Assembly: GCA_012932295.1 (NCBI GenBank)
Contig: JAAONU010000001.1
Span: 44,365,134 to 44,429,133, forward strand
Origin: Cyclina sinensis
Lineage: Eukaryota; Mollusca; Bivalvia; Venerida; Veneridae
Direction: 5' to 3'
Length of the DNA: 64,000 nucleotides
Within the stretch, counting starts at the first letter, position 1. Every line of letters begins with the position of its first letter. Positions 27,401-42,400 of this stretch are shown one piece after another. The notes beneath the pieces were generated by a model. That model did no database searches. It worked only from the letters and a program-made list of their open reading frames with translations, and was not told the DNA's origin. Position numbers and translations under genes: made by a program.

Positions 27401-30400
27401 ATTAGAAGAAATAATTTATCATTTAAGCCAAAGCAGTTATTCTGCTCCATTTTAAATCAGAATGTCAATTTTAATCTCAGAGTCAGAGCAAAATTTTATA
27501 TTTGTTGAAATGATTTCAGTGATATACTCTAAAACTCTATATACAACAAAAGTAAGAGGTATTTTGTTCTTTAAAACTAGTTCTTCCACATACTCAATTT
27601 TTTAGCATGAAATCAAATATTAACACAATTTATCCATTGCACTTTCATTATTTTTTCATCTTTTCACAATATAATCACCATGTATTTCACACTTATCAAA
27701 TACACGCTTTCAACAAATAAATCTGAATAAAGTCCTCCATCACGTTACACCGAATAATTGCTTGCTCGATTCAGACCAACTGTATTTTCTTGATCGCGAT
27801 AATGTTATAAATCTTTTACACCGCCTGACTTTCACTGATAAAAAAGAAATCACAGTTGCAGCAATTTCATTAATTAAAACTTATAGCCCAGCATAATGTG
27901 TTGTGCTAAACTTTTAGTTTTAAATGTGAAAACTTGAAAACGACAGTTCCTTTCATTACGAAACCTTAACATGTCTTTCGTTTTTTTTATAACCTTTCAC
28001 CATTCATTTATTTTTTTTAAACAAATGACACATATCTTTGAATGCTCCTTAAAGAATACAATAGTTTTCTCTTTCTTTTGTTTTCGAACAAACATAAATT
28101 CCGATACCACTGGCAAAAAAAGTTTCATATATCAGCGAAACAAATGTTTAAATGTAGATACATAATTGACAAGCATCGTTTGTTTCGAATACTTTTGCTC
28201 ATTAACAAAAAATATTTTCTTATTGTGTCCATATGATCAATAGGTCTTTTCTGTAATATTTAAATCGATACAAATGCCAGTGAATGGTTTAAATCGTTAA
28301 TACCCTTACGTTGCCAGTCATCTTACCATCTTCTCTATTATCAAAATGTGAACCAAAATTAATGCTTTGATCATCGTCAGTATGAGTTAGTTAAGAGACT
28401 AGCAATTCAACTAAACATTAAAAAAAAAAAAAAAAGCTTACAATTTCTTTATCCCTGACCCTGCTAATTTTCTGAAATGGACTTGTCTGTCATTCCATCT
28501 GGACAAAGCTATTTATTTTTTTCAGGGGTATTTATTGAAAATTTTAATGACTGAATCCTGAATAGCAAATTGCACAGATAATGCATGGTAAGGCTGCACA
28601 AAACGTGCAAGCCCATGGTTTGCACTGGTCACAATGTCATTTTTTTTAGAGGATAAACATAATTTTCTGTTATATTCAGAGCTGAACTAGGCCCTTGCAG
28701 TGTTATAGGGAAGCAGTCTGCCTGACTTATCCTGAGAAATATCAGTATTTAAGCTACATACTTTGCATGAAACTATTTTCTCATACACAGTCTCAAACTT
28801 GTGAGCTGATTCTGTGAGTGATGAGAAATGACAATGTCTTCCACAAAGTATAAGTTTGAAGGGAATCTAAAACCAGTGACACTGAGGAAGCTGTTAAAGG
28901 GGTTGACACATTTACCTGCTGGTAATTATATAAACAATAAAAAAAAACATAACCTTTTAGAATGCTCAAAGATGTTAACAAGAAAATAGAATCTTTTTGA
29001 AAATATTAAGGGCAAAAAGTACCACTAACAGCAAATCTTTAAATTCAAAGTGTGATTTATTACAGTCACCCTGGTATTTCAATAAATCCTGCCATACCCA
29101 TATACAATGGAGAGATTTATTCTGTGCTTTAATGAATAATGCACTGTTTCATCTGGTTCAGAGATACCATAATCCTCCCTGTATTTAATATCATTTCTCT
29201 AAAAAATTTCAGACTACCAAACATTTGCAAACAACTTTACTGTCAGACTCTATAAATAAGACTATTCAACTGTGTAAGACTATTTTCCCTACTTCACTTA
29301 GTCAAAATTCTGTAAGACTGTTTTACTGTATCAGACTTTACTTAACTAAATTGGACTATAAAATTGTGTAAGACTATTTATCTGTGTCAGACTACACTAA
29401 ATTAAGTCATACTACAATACTTTTTTACTGTGTCAGGCTTTATTTAATTAAATCAGACTATAAAATTGTGTAAGACTATTTATCTGTGTCAGACTATACT
29501 AAATTAAGTCAGACTACAATACTTTTTTACTGTGTCTACATCAGAGTATAAAATTGACTATTTATCTGTATTAGACTATTCAGTATTAGAATGGCCATAA
29601 TGGTCAGATAAATCACTTGTCTAAATTACTGGAAAGAAGTAAGATGCACAACAGAACCAGACAAGTTGACACAGTGAATGTCTTTATTTTTTCACATATT
29701 TTGAGTCACATAACTTAAAGATAAGCATTAGACTTGTCGAATGCCCCCGTTGCAGTTTAAAGAAAATTTTAAATTTTAATATGCTTGCTGTCTAATTCCA
29801 CCCTTTGAAGTGTGTAAGCCCTACACCTTTCCTATATCATTCTGACAAGGCAAATCCCTTTTTTGCACTCAAAGGCTAAAATGCATATCTCCCTCCGATC
29901 AAATTTACCAAATTGTGTTTACTTTTGAATTAATCTGAAAACTATTTACTGACGTCTCTAAAACCATTTCACCATTCAATATATCTTTTTCACAGGATTC
30001 AGATTTGAGACCATTTATACACTTCGTTCAAGTCATCTTGGCTTTTGAACACCACCTGACAATCAAATTTAAGTGTTTGTTTTGTAAATAAGTAAATAAC
30101 GCACATTCAACATGCAGCCACATTAAACAGATTGTGCAAGAAATTAATCGAATAAATCTTTACAACATTAACAAAAATTTCTGTCTGATTCTCAATGCAG
30201 GGGAGATTTTTCTGTCAGACGCCCTTACAAATTGTGCAGTGCTAACAGATAACAATGAATAATACAGATGGCGCTTCAATTGCTGTCATTTTTAACACAA
30301 TTTTCTTGCCAACTCTGATGCACATGGACCAAAGTCTACTTTTCATTGACAAAATAAGAGCAGTGTGATTTAATAGTGACTGCATAATGAAAAACATAAA

Positions 30401-33400
30401 TATCAGATCTTCTTTTTGTTGCTTCATGAGAGGAGGACAGAAATCATTATATAAAATTGTCATTCTAAACTTCTGGTTGTAGTAGGGGTGGAATTATTTG
30501 AAGACAATCTGTATTTCACTCCCTAGTGCTAACACTGATAAATATCACTGGATTTGATTTGCAGCTTATTTGTTATTTGATTTTAACTTTCTGAAAAATA
30601 TCTTTTAATACTGAAAAGCAGCCTTCAAGAAAATACATTCAAAATTTCACAAAAAAGAATACACATTTTTATTATGTAGGTGTTTAGCAGCCTTGACCTT
30701 TGGCCTTTGAAGTAGGATAAAGCTAGATCAGAAATTGATAATACTAATGTCTGAACACCATGGCAATGTTAGGACTGTGTAATAAAAAAATGAATCAAGG
30801 AAACTGTAATGTTTTCAAACATAAACTGATAAATGAAATTTGTATGTAAATTTCAAGAAATCCTAACCCTTTCCATAAAAATATTTATGGTTTTAAAAGG
30901 TACCTTAATCAGAGCTGAAATTCTTAGAATGCATCAGCAATAAATTTTGATGGCTTTCATAAAGCAAACAGCTTCCAGTAAACTTGTAAAAAACAACAAC
31001 AACTGTACAAAATGTAATCCATCAACATATCTATCAGCACCTTGGTTACTGGTTGTCTACAGAATAAAGAACAATTAAAGATTAATCATAAACGTGCATT
31101 GAATGTGACCTAAGACACAATGTTTCAGGCTAGAGAATGCCACATGATTAATTTTGTCTTTTGTCTTGATGAAACTACCTGGAAAACATAATCAGATTTT
31201 CTTCTGAACAAAAGTTAACAAGTTTCCAATCAATAAACCTGCAAAGCAGTCACTCACTCTGGGAGCTGCTGTATTACAATCTTTTGAATGGGAAATGTCA
31301 TGTCAGTGTGAAACATTTTAGAATTGTATGCATCCATTATCTCTTTTGCAATTTGAAAAGAGCCATTTCATAACACACATTGAATAATAACAACTCAGAA
31401 GGTTACTACCATTTTGAAAAGTCTAGTTGACGTTGCTGACTTGTAACCTTTTATCCTGGAGTACTGTAGAACTGAGGGTCACTAAGGGTGTGAGGTTCAG
31501 GTTTGAGCCTGTTTATCACCTCACCCTTTCCAGTTTTCACTTTATTAGCTCACCACAGTCAATAGGCTCAAGTGAGCTATTAGAATGGCCTTATGTCTGG
31601 CATGTAGACTGCAACAATTACATTCAAATAACATCTCCTCTGAAACAACTGAGGTTCTTTCAGCCTAACTTTACCAGAATGTTTTTAGCATGGCACCCTT
31701 TCAGATTTGTGAAATTGAAATTCATTGGATTCCACTGTTGAATTCTGGCTGTTATGGCAACAAAAAGGCAAAACTTCATAGCTCTTCTTTTCAGCAACCC
31801 CTTGAAAGATCTCAAAATAATTGAGCACAAACATTCCTTGTGTGACTCTTTATATAAATGGAGAATTTTATTGTGATCCATGAAAAAACATGGCAACTAA
31901 GGATGGGGGTTAGTTTCCTTAAATGTCTATATGGAAAACTTAAAAAAAAATCTTCTCCTCAAAAATGGTTGGCTCGATTTGAAAATCATTTGGAATAAAT
32001 GTACCTTAGGTGACCCTCTATATGAATTGTGGAATTTATATTGATCTGTGAAATAACCTGGCCACAAGGGTGAAGGCTCATTTTCCTTTTATGTCTATGA
32101 TTGGAAGTTTTAAAGAGGCTGTACTCCAGATTTGACATAAAAAAAATTTTTTCATAAATTATATATTTAGATGCCTGTGAGATTATAACAACATAATATT
32201 TTACTTCAAAACTGATTATAAAAGTCAAAATAGAATAAAAAAAATATTTTCGCTCCAGCCTGATTTGAACTCTGGACCCTCATGTTAACAAAATATTTCT
32301 AACGCTCTTACTGTCACCACCATCGCCGCATATTACAGATATTTACTTTAAATGTTATACGATATAGTTATACCATCGTGTTACGGTATAGCACTTTGAA
32401 AGGGAAAAAAATCAATTTATAATGTAATTATTTGACTTATTTTTTGTCAGTAAGTTATTTCTTAAGCATTAGTCATAAATATTACTAGAAATTTATAATA
32501 CAAGAAAACTTTCTTTTTTTGTCATCTGGAGCACAGCCCCTTTAAATATTCTTCTCTGAAACTGACATATTTATAAAAAAATGTAATATAAAAAAATGTG
32601 ACACAATGAAAACATTAACAGGTCCATTCAAAGAAAATCATGTTACGACTGTATTGATACCGTAGCTCTCAAGACACCAATTTAATGAAGCCTAATCAAA
32701 TGAGGAAGTAAATATCTTTAATGTGACAAGCTCAAAGCTCACAGGGCTGAGGAATGTGTCAGCCATCTTTAACCATGAACACCTCCAGCAGGCAGGACAC
32801 AGGCTGCAACCAGTGACTTATCTTTCATGGGATGAAATGTCCTATTGACACTTGGAGTCATGTACAACTCCTTGGCCATAATAATACAAAAACTCATTTT
32901 TATTTAACCATTTTAGAAGTTCTCACTGTAAATCAATTCACATACAATATCAATTATAAATGGTTTGGAAACTTGTTCAAATATTAGATAATGCAAACAT
33001 ATTATTTAAAATCACATATTACTTATTTTAAAACTTACATCAATTTAAGAGTCTTTACATTTTAAATTTCATTTTGTGACAAAATTAGTGTGCAAATGAT
33101 TTCATTCCTTTGTGTTGTTACAAAGATTTTGTGTTTGTAACAATCAAAGTCAGAGAGAGAGAACTATTATTCTACAAGTCAGTTTACGAAACTGTACCAA
33201 TAAGTAGCCGTTACACATTGAAAAATAATTATATGTCAAAATTTTTACTTTAACTGTACTTAATGTATAACAGGTACAACAAATTAAATTAAAATCAAAT
33301 AAATCAATGCAAACACTTTTTTTATATCAAGTAAAAAGGTAAAGAGACTTCTTTATTCTTGTATTTTTCCAATAGAAAATGCACCAGGGTACCTGACTTT

Positions 33401-36400
33401 GCTGTGACTTTGATACATATCATGTCATCTGTCACAAGTACAACAGTTTTGTAAAACTATGAGATCTCTTTAGATTGTTTGCTGTATTAATTAGCTGTCA
33501 AAATGTAATATTCAAATATGTTCTCTGACTCCAAAGCATGTTCAGTTGATTAAATAAGTAACTTTAAAATTCAGTAAGTAAATCAGTTCTCTAGCATAAA
33601 ACACTCCATGACTGTAACTATAAAACTATGTGATGAGCTCATCCTGAAACACTGTCTGGTAAGCTTCCTTTGTTAAATTGTCTGGTGAGCTTGACCAGTC
33701 AACTGTCTAATACCCTCATTTGATCAGCTCTTCTAGTAACACTGTCTCTGGACTTGTCCAGTTCCGCTGTTTGGTTGGCTCCCCCTGTAACAGTATTTGG
33801 TGAGCTCTTCCTCTCTGTAACACTGTATGGTGAGCTTGTCTAATCCCACTGCTGAGTCAGTTCCCTTTAAACATTGTTTCGTGAGCTTTCTCTATGTAAG
33901 CTCACCCTGTTACAATGTCTAATGAATTCATCCATAAACACTGTTTGGTGAGTTCTTCCTCATACACTACCTGACACTATAACACTATGTGGTGAGCTCA
34001 TCCCATAAAACTGTTAACAGAGCTTAACAATTATTAAACTATTTGGTAAGCTCAGCCAATAAAGTTGTCTGGAAAGCTCAAACTTAAAAGCTTTCTGGTA
34101 AACTCATCTTGTTACACTATCTGGTAAGCTCATCCAATAAAGTTGTCTTGTCCAAAGCTCAATCTTAAAAGCTTTCTGTTAAACTCATCTTGTTACACTA
34201 TCTGGTAAGCTCAACCTTGAAAACAATACTAGCAACATGTAAGCACTATCAGGTGTGCAAATTGTAAAGTACTGTCATTTTAACTAACTGTAGAACTCTA
34301 TCAGGTGAACTGCCTTATTAGCATTATCATGTGAATTAAATGTAAAGCACTAACAGGTGAAATAACTACAGAGCTTTATCAGATGAACTACCTGCAAAGC
34401 TCTTTCAGGGGAACTAACTGTAAAGCACAAACAGTGTGGGATCAGGTGAAAAGCACTACTAAGCGAGCTGTCAAGTACTGGTACATGAACTGTGAAACAC
34501 TTCTAGTAAATCTGGTCAAAGACTATGAAGTGAGCTAATTAAAGCAATGTCACCTCTACAGGAGAAACAAATGACGTGTAAAAGATGGCCTTTAAACCAG
34601 TCTAGATTATCACATAAAACATTATAAAACCAATATGAAACTTAATCTCCGTTACCTTATTAAAAGAATATCCATATTTCATTTTATGCATGAGAGATGA
34701 ATAAGCAAAAACAGAGACTTCTACAAAATATTTCTTTCATATTATACTTCAGATAAGCAAGTGTGTGCCCAATAATAAAATTTATTACTTTACAGTTTGA
34801 TAAAAGTGAAAAAAAATGTGGGAAACTTTGATTGCAAAACATCTTCTTTTTTTTAATTTCTTAAAATGAAAAGGAAACTTAAAGCCCCTCTTCAGTATTT
34901 GAGACCCGACAATGCAATATCACAGTGAACATGAAAGCATTTGAAAAGGGCTAATAACACCTTACAATCCATGCTCTGAAGATCAATATTTTAATTTACA
35001 TTGCTGATTTTAATCAATTCTTTTTTTTATGAAATATTGAAGTGTATGAATAATTAATAACAGTAAATATGGCTGAAAATTTGATTGACTTGGGGTGTTA
35101 TCATATAGAAATAAATGTGTGGTTATTGACAATAAAATACAGATAACAGAAAATTTGTGAACTTCAGTATAACATTTAAATTAATTTTCTTTTAGAATAA
35201 TTTATGACTGTTGTATGAGCCTTGCTGTAATACATGTCATGCAGCGTCTTAAATATTTAGCTGATTATCTTTGAGCAGTGATTCAAGACAAAAATACTTC
35301 TGAATAGGTTACTGTTTATCAGTATGTAAAATTAAATTGGTCTTGCTTTGTGCATCCACATGACAAATTTCATTTTATTTATGCATACTAATATACACTA
35401 ACTGGCGTAGTGGTTGAAATTATATTTTGTTCACTGACTAAAATCGATCGATTAACTGAGCCAGCGGCACAAGCTGACTGACACATACAACTGTCAATGA
35501 ATTTGATTAATACTGTAAAGTGATTGGGCAAAGTATAATTTCAACCACAAAGACATATTTCTTTCTTTTTTCAATATCACCAATACATGGACACTTAAAT
35601 GGCTCAATTCAGAAACTTTCTTCAACTTGGCTCTCAACTAAGGCAAGGGTTGCTGAGATATACCAATTGGTCAGGTGAGTCCATACACTTCAACCATGAC
35701 TGTTTACCAATACAACCACCAAAAGAAACAGGAATAACAGTTCTTTCTTTAGAACAACAGATGTCTATGAATATATAACATGTAATAAAAGTTTTTACAT
35801 TTAAAAAATTATTATAACTATGTCTAACACAGTGCTCAAAGCCATAAGATTACCTTACCTTTCATCATCAAAATGTGTTGGTCGTCTGCTCTGCAAAATG
35901 GAACTAAAAGGTGCCTCTGGTAAAGTAAGATCATCAGCGATCTCTTTTCCAGGCTTTTTGGAATCTTTATCACTTATATCTCCATCTCTTTCTTTACCAT
36001 TAGCACCATCCAAATTGTTGCTATTTTTATCCACATTGTTACTATTTATATCCAAGTTCTCCTCAGAGTTACTGGCACTGATTATAGGTGGCAGCACTGA
36101 AAATCCACCTTGGAAACCTGGGCTTGTCATTTTTAATTGTCTAGAATTATTTAAACATTATAATCTCCAGTTTCAATCTTTTTTCTAGACATATGATGTG
36201 TCTTGGAATGATCATGGTTAGATTTAATCTTATTCTGTATCTCTATGTATTTTCACGGCATTTCCCTAATAACACATCAAACAATTTAAATCCATATTTC
36301 CACAGAACCACCTTTATTTGATATCTAAATATGGCAATTAAGTTATGTGTACCTTGCAATTTAATTCTTCTATAAAAAGTTTACATAACTTAGTATATCC

Positions 36401-39400
36401 ATAACATTAAGTCAATTTTATCAGCTCTTTTTTTTCTTTTTATAGACTTTACACAAGTCATTAAGTATTCACTGATAAAAAAAATGCTCAGATTTCTTAA
36501 GCATATAATTATCTGTATGTGGAATTATGCTGAATGTAACAGTCTTTATTTAATTTCCTCAAATTTTAATTGTCAACAAATGAAAAATAAACAGAAGAGA
36601 TAGTTATTTACTGTTTCCCTAGAAACAAGCCTTAACTCGAATATTCTTTGCTTCCATTTGAAAATATTTGTTTTCATTCATTGTTTTCTGCACACATATT
36701 CTGTAATGTAAGTATCAATATCTCCAAGTTGTTGAAAATAAAATCCTGTTATAAATATTACATAAATAATTCAATATATTTCTTTTTTTTAATTTTACCA
36801 TGTATCACAGTTCATTTAAACTGTAATAAAACAGGGTGACTCTGCTGAAATATAATTTACAGCATTTTTGCCAAGCTACCTTTCAATTTTGTTTGAACAA
36901 TACTCATTTAATATGAAGCAAACTCATTTAAATTCTTTCCAGACAATAAGTATGCTTACACAAATTGATCACTTGACTCCAATTAGAATTAAAAACATTG
37001 GTAAACCATATTCAACTTGATTGTTGATATTAAGCTAACATTATCTCAAGCACTGTCTGTAGTTTAATGTAAGTTACCCTTAAACATTAAGAAAACTTGT
37101 TTGTTTTTACAGATAAAAGTTATTTATGTCAAAATTCTACAACCATACTTAGATATCATTCAATCCTATTGCACTTGAAACTGAATTCTATTGAAAACCT
37201 TAATAGTCATTTTTCAATGTAAATACAACAAAAAAATATTTCAAGCTTTCGTTGACTTTCAAAAAGCATTTGTTCTTGTATCAAATAACACTTATTGATT
37301 CTGATATATCAGTCCCTGCATGACAATTCATCCTTTTTGTGCTGATAGACTATAATTGAATGGCAGAAGAATCCTGTCTTTACTAGGATTTTAGTTTATT
37401 TTGCCCCATGATTATCTAAAATAAACACTATCACCATAATATTTAAGATCAAACTAAACACAGAAATGGTGAAATAATATCAGGTGCTCATGATGTTAAA
37501 TTACATCAAGGAAGTAATTTGATTTTCAAGACCTCTTAGCAGAACAGAACATAACAGAATAGGATTGTAACAAATAAAGGGGCAGCTGGGTACATTACAT
37601 TATTTATTTACATAATTCATATTTACTATCTGGCACAAATAGTGTGATTAGTTTTGAAAAATATCAGCAAAATTTCAGTAGTTCAGATACAGTGCCAATA
37701 GCTGTTAATGGTGTTTTAAAGACCATGATTCATAATGATTGTTTCACTTTCTTTGCTGATTTTTGTAGTCAGGCTAAATATATTTCCTTGCTTAACAGTT
37801 TTGCATGATGTTGAACTTTCAGTATGAACTTATTTAATTTTAAAGTAACTGTTGAAGATCTCAGTGTTAATAAGAGTATATTCTAACTACTTCCAAAGAC
37901 AGTTTTGTTTAGTTCTGATCTTTTCAATGGGTTGCAAAATACAAAACTAAATTCCACTGCCATGATGCAAACTAGCATCTCCATTAGGTAAGGAGTTAAA
38001 TGCACTTTTCCTGGTTAAGCACCCTGGTAAAGAGTCTAATGCTCTCTTCCCAGTTAAGCACCCTAGCTGAAGAGTTTAATGGTCTTTTCCTGCTTAAGTA
38101 CCCTAGCTAAAGAGTTAAATGCTCTTTTCCTGGTTTGGTTCTTTGCTATGTTTAAACTAGTGATGTAATGATAATCGATTAAATTCAAATAATCGTTGGC
38201 GACCGTGTTATGTCGGCAACAATCAATTTTCATTTCCAAGAATTGATGTTTCCAGGGAAGTTACTCTTTATAGAAATCTGTTTTAAAAGATGTACATTTG
38301 ACATTATAAATACATTAAATAACAGGATAAATAAGTGATTCAGCACTATCTGATTGTTATATCATGCACCCAAACAGTATTTGTAGTGTTAATTATACTG
38401 TCCTATTAGGTTGAAAGTGTTTCCAGTTTCTCTATGTTTATAACATTTCAATTCTTTTCCTTAGTAAATCAAAATGTTTTTCAGATTCAATTCGATAATC
38501 GATTTTCATTTTAGTTTGATTCTACATTAGTTTATACTTCACAGGAAAGTTTTTCTTCTATTTGCAACCAAACTTTACATACCTCTACATACTAGCAGAG
38601 ACTAACTATTGGTGTGATAATCTGTAAATGTTTTTTCGACATGTGTTAAAACTGAAATAGCTTGGTTAATCTTTTAAAGATTTGTTTAAAACTAAAGAGA
38701 CACCAAATAAAAGTGACCTGAACAAAAACTTATCTTGGAGAAAAACACTAACAAAATTAAATGCAGCTCATGAATATGCCGACATTTCAATATTGTGCTT
38801 ATTTTTCAGCTATAATGATATCTGAATATACCTAAACCAACAATTTAAAACTGCTCCTACATGAATGATATAGCACTGTTATATGTTAAAGTCTCCACAA
38901 ATGTAAACATTTAAATCCAAGATTCCTGGTTATTTACCATTATAGCTGTAATTTTGAACACTAAGTCACTCTCTGATCCAAACTTTCAACTTTTCTGACA
39001 TAAAGAATTATTACAGTTTTTCCATTTTTTTCTAAAATATTAAAATTTCATACCATTACAATAATGACATAATATCAATCCATGTCCTTCAGTTTTTCCA
39101 TAAGAAATAGTTCTGAAAACAATTTGAACAGCACTTAGGTGAATGTCTTTATTTTTAGCATAGACTTTAAAATGCCAAGTAATTGACCTTGAGTAAACAT
39201 TTATTACAATGCTTGCTTGCTTATTTTTCAAGAAAATTCTTTGAAGTAAAAATGACTTCTAAAGCAATTTATAAGTCCATCAAATCTGAATATTAAAAGA
39301 AAGTTTTTCCTAAGCATTGCATTAAAAACAAGAAATCATTGACTTATAATAGCCTTTGATTTTTAATCAAATTTCATTATTTAATGTATGTTTAAATATT

Positions 39401-42400
39401 TTGACATGAGATTTACATAAAAGAAATGAAATATTGGTTTCTTTGTGTACGTATTGATGTAGGAATGATATTTATCCAATCTAGTTTAAATAATGTGATT
39501 TTATGACATAAAAACTCCTTTTAATTTCATTCTAAATATCACAGTGTTTTGAAAGAAACTTTGGTACCAATTAACTAAAGAAAAATTGTAAACAAATTTA
39601 AGGATTTATGATTTCTTGCTTGAATAGGTTTTTTTTTATGAAACATAGTTATTAAGAGTGTAAATGCATTATACCTGAAGTATTACCTTAATTTTAGTAT
39701 TCAACATGAAAAAAAATCGGAAAAAGATTCGGTGGTAAAGTGGTTTGCACACATCTAATCCAAACATATAAACCTCCATTCTTAGGGCATAATTCTTGAG
39801 TCACTTTACATTAAAATTTATTTTCATACCTATGAGAGTAAGAATCCTTTGTCTTCACACAAAATTTATTTTTTCTCCATATATCCTCAGTAAGTTAGAT
39901 CATAAAAGAAGGAAAACAAGAACGTTTCTTCAAACCAGATTTTTGAAGAAAAATTTATTGACAGGCTATATAATAGAGCTAGATACAACCTTATTAATAA
40001 ATAATATATTCATTACTTGCAATCATACAGCCACAGACAATAAGATAAAGAAAATACAAATATCTTAGTCAAACAACTAAAGTGTGCTCAACATTCGTAA
40101 TGTTTGCACAAGTCATTATGGGTAACATGGTGGTAAATATCATGTATGTACAATTATCTATCCTTAATTTTAAGTCTCCGATTAGAACTCTTTTACCTGT
40201 TTAAACTTTTGTAGATATATAACTGACTTAAAAGCTTGAGATTATTTTTACTGAAATTTGTATTAAAATCTTTCTACTAAACATCATTTAAGTTTACTGG
40301 ATCCTTAATGAACACTAGGGAACTATCATACTGAAGGGGTCTCACAGAATGTGATCAACTCATACAGATCATCTTCTTTTGAAATTAAGCACTGACCTAA
40401 GTACAAACAGCAGTAACTAAGGTTTGCAATCATAAGATGATTAATGAGCACAAAATAAATCAAAGCACTGCAAGTGCTGAATGCAGTAGGCATTGCAAAA
40501 GGGAGACAAGACAGTCTCAACTTGGTATATTTACTTAACTGTCCTGAACTGACACAGTGTAGTTACAGCAAATCCTCTGAAAACATCTTGCCCTAGGATC
40601 AAAATGTAAAAACTGTTGGTTGCAAATAATAAACCAGATATAACTGATACTTACTCAACCAAAAACATAACATCTTTTAATGAAATAGCTGAGGCAATTT
40701 TTCTAGACAAACAAAGTCTAGAATTGTTTCTTTACTTGCAATGAAACCATAGAGAAAACTGCCAGCATGAACTATATGGTTTAAGTCTCCTGATGTAAGT
40801 GACATGTTGCTGCTCATTCCTGCTTTTAAAAGATAAATAAAACTGCCTGGAACACATTGTCTACCTTGTGCAACTACAGACAAAAATGTGTGCTGACAGA
40901 CTAATAAAAATCACCATAACATATTACTGAATATTTAATATTTTATAGCTCAGTTGTATTCATGTATAAAGTGATGTCTGTTGCATGTTCCTTTATCAGT
41001 GAAGAAATAAAGAATCTTGCATCACACAATACTGTTTCTTACTTTAATTCTTGAATTCCTGATTCAGTCTGTATATTTGTTTGGAATCAATTCTTAGGTG
41101 TTGGGTAATATAAATTCTTGACATTCTAAAACCAGTTTAAATCTGACACAAAACAAGAGATGTTTGTGAAACATGCCCCCCACTAATGGCAACTAAGAAG
41201 TGTTACATGGACTGCCAAACATGACCTTGACCTTTGACCTACTGCCTAAAAATCAATAGGGGTCATTTACAGAACAGGACCAACCTCCCCACCAAATCCG
41301 AGGACTGCAGGCCAAAGCGTTCTCTAGTTATTGGTTGAAATAGCTTTTCTTGGTCAAGGTCACAGTGACCTTGACCATTGACCTACTGACCTTAAAATCA
41401 ATAGAGGTCATCTACAGGTCATGACCAATTTCTCCACCAAATCTGAAGTCTGTAAGCCAAAGCGCACTTTAGTTAATGATGGGACAAGCTTACTATGACC
41501 TTTACCTTTGATATACTGGTCTCAAAATCATTATGGGTCATCTACCAAAAATGATTAACTTCTCCACCAAATATGAGGACTGTAGCTCAAAGTGTTCTCT
41601 AGTTATTGATCGGACAAGGTCTGGTCTATGGAAGGACAAACAGACTGACTGACCAACCAACACGTGCAAAGCAATATACCCCCACTTCTTCAAAGGGTAG
41701 CATAAAAATGTAGTTTCAATTCCCTAAAATTCTCATTCCAAATTCATGTTGAATACTTACCAGTAATCTCTAACTCCAAGTGTCAAATTCCTAAATAAAA
41801 TTCCTGAACATCTCAAATCTTCTGACACTGCATCCAGATCCTATTACATGAGCTTCAGCATTTATTTGTCCTAAATGATGTCAACCTCTTGTCTCAGATT
41901 CCTGCACCACAACTCATGATTCTTACTAAATAACAAACTGAAACATGCCTACATGTTCTAAATCAATATGAAAGCTTGAATATGCACTTTGACTGATTGG
42001 TTGTTTGTTGTTAGGTTTAGGTTTTAGGTTTTATTGGGGTTTAACACCAGTTTAACAGCGAAGGTCATATCCCGGCGGTCAGTCTACCTAACCAGTGTTC
42101 CTGGGTATCCAACCAGTTTACTAACCAATTTCTCCACAAGTGACTGACTACTTTCCTCACTTGCTTCAGAGGTGAGGGACAAATGACAGATAGATCAATT
42201 ATCACAGAGACATTTTGCTGGCCCTGATGGGAAATGAACTGGGATTGTCAAGATTGAAGATCCGCTGCTCTGTTGTTAAATTCCTGAAGTTTTATTTTGA
42301 GAACTTTTAAAGTTTCAATTACAATACTTGTTTCATCTGGTATATTATTACTTTATATAAAGATAATGTAATAGTTCATTATATTCACTTAATTCATTGT

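Larger units (their letters stand above)
26551..35858 (-). other. Large intron 3 (upstream part)
   Basis: About 9.3 kb without a convincing exon. It holds a 41-bp array (27.2 kb), an A-run (about 28,419-28,435), a 102-bp duplication (29.3 kb), a hairpin-ended repeat (31.5 kb) with a TTAA element next to it, and a degenerate array (33.6-34.5 kb). Confidence 0.55.

Noticed and set aside
38160..38560. Possible hAT-type MITE with 'gataatcgatt' motifs near both ends
   Set aside because: The motifs are short and self-complementary, and no target duplication or longer inverted repeat could be seen.
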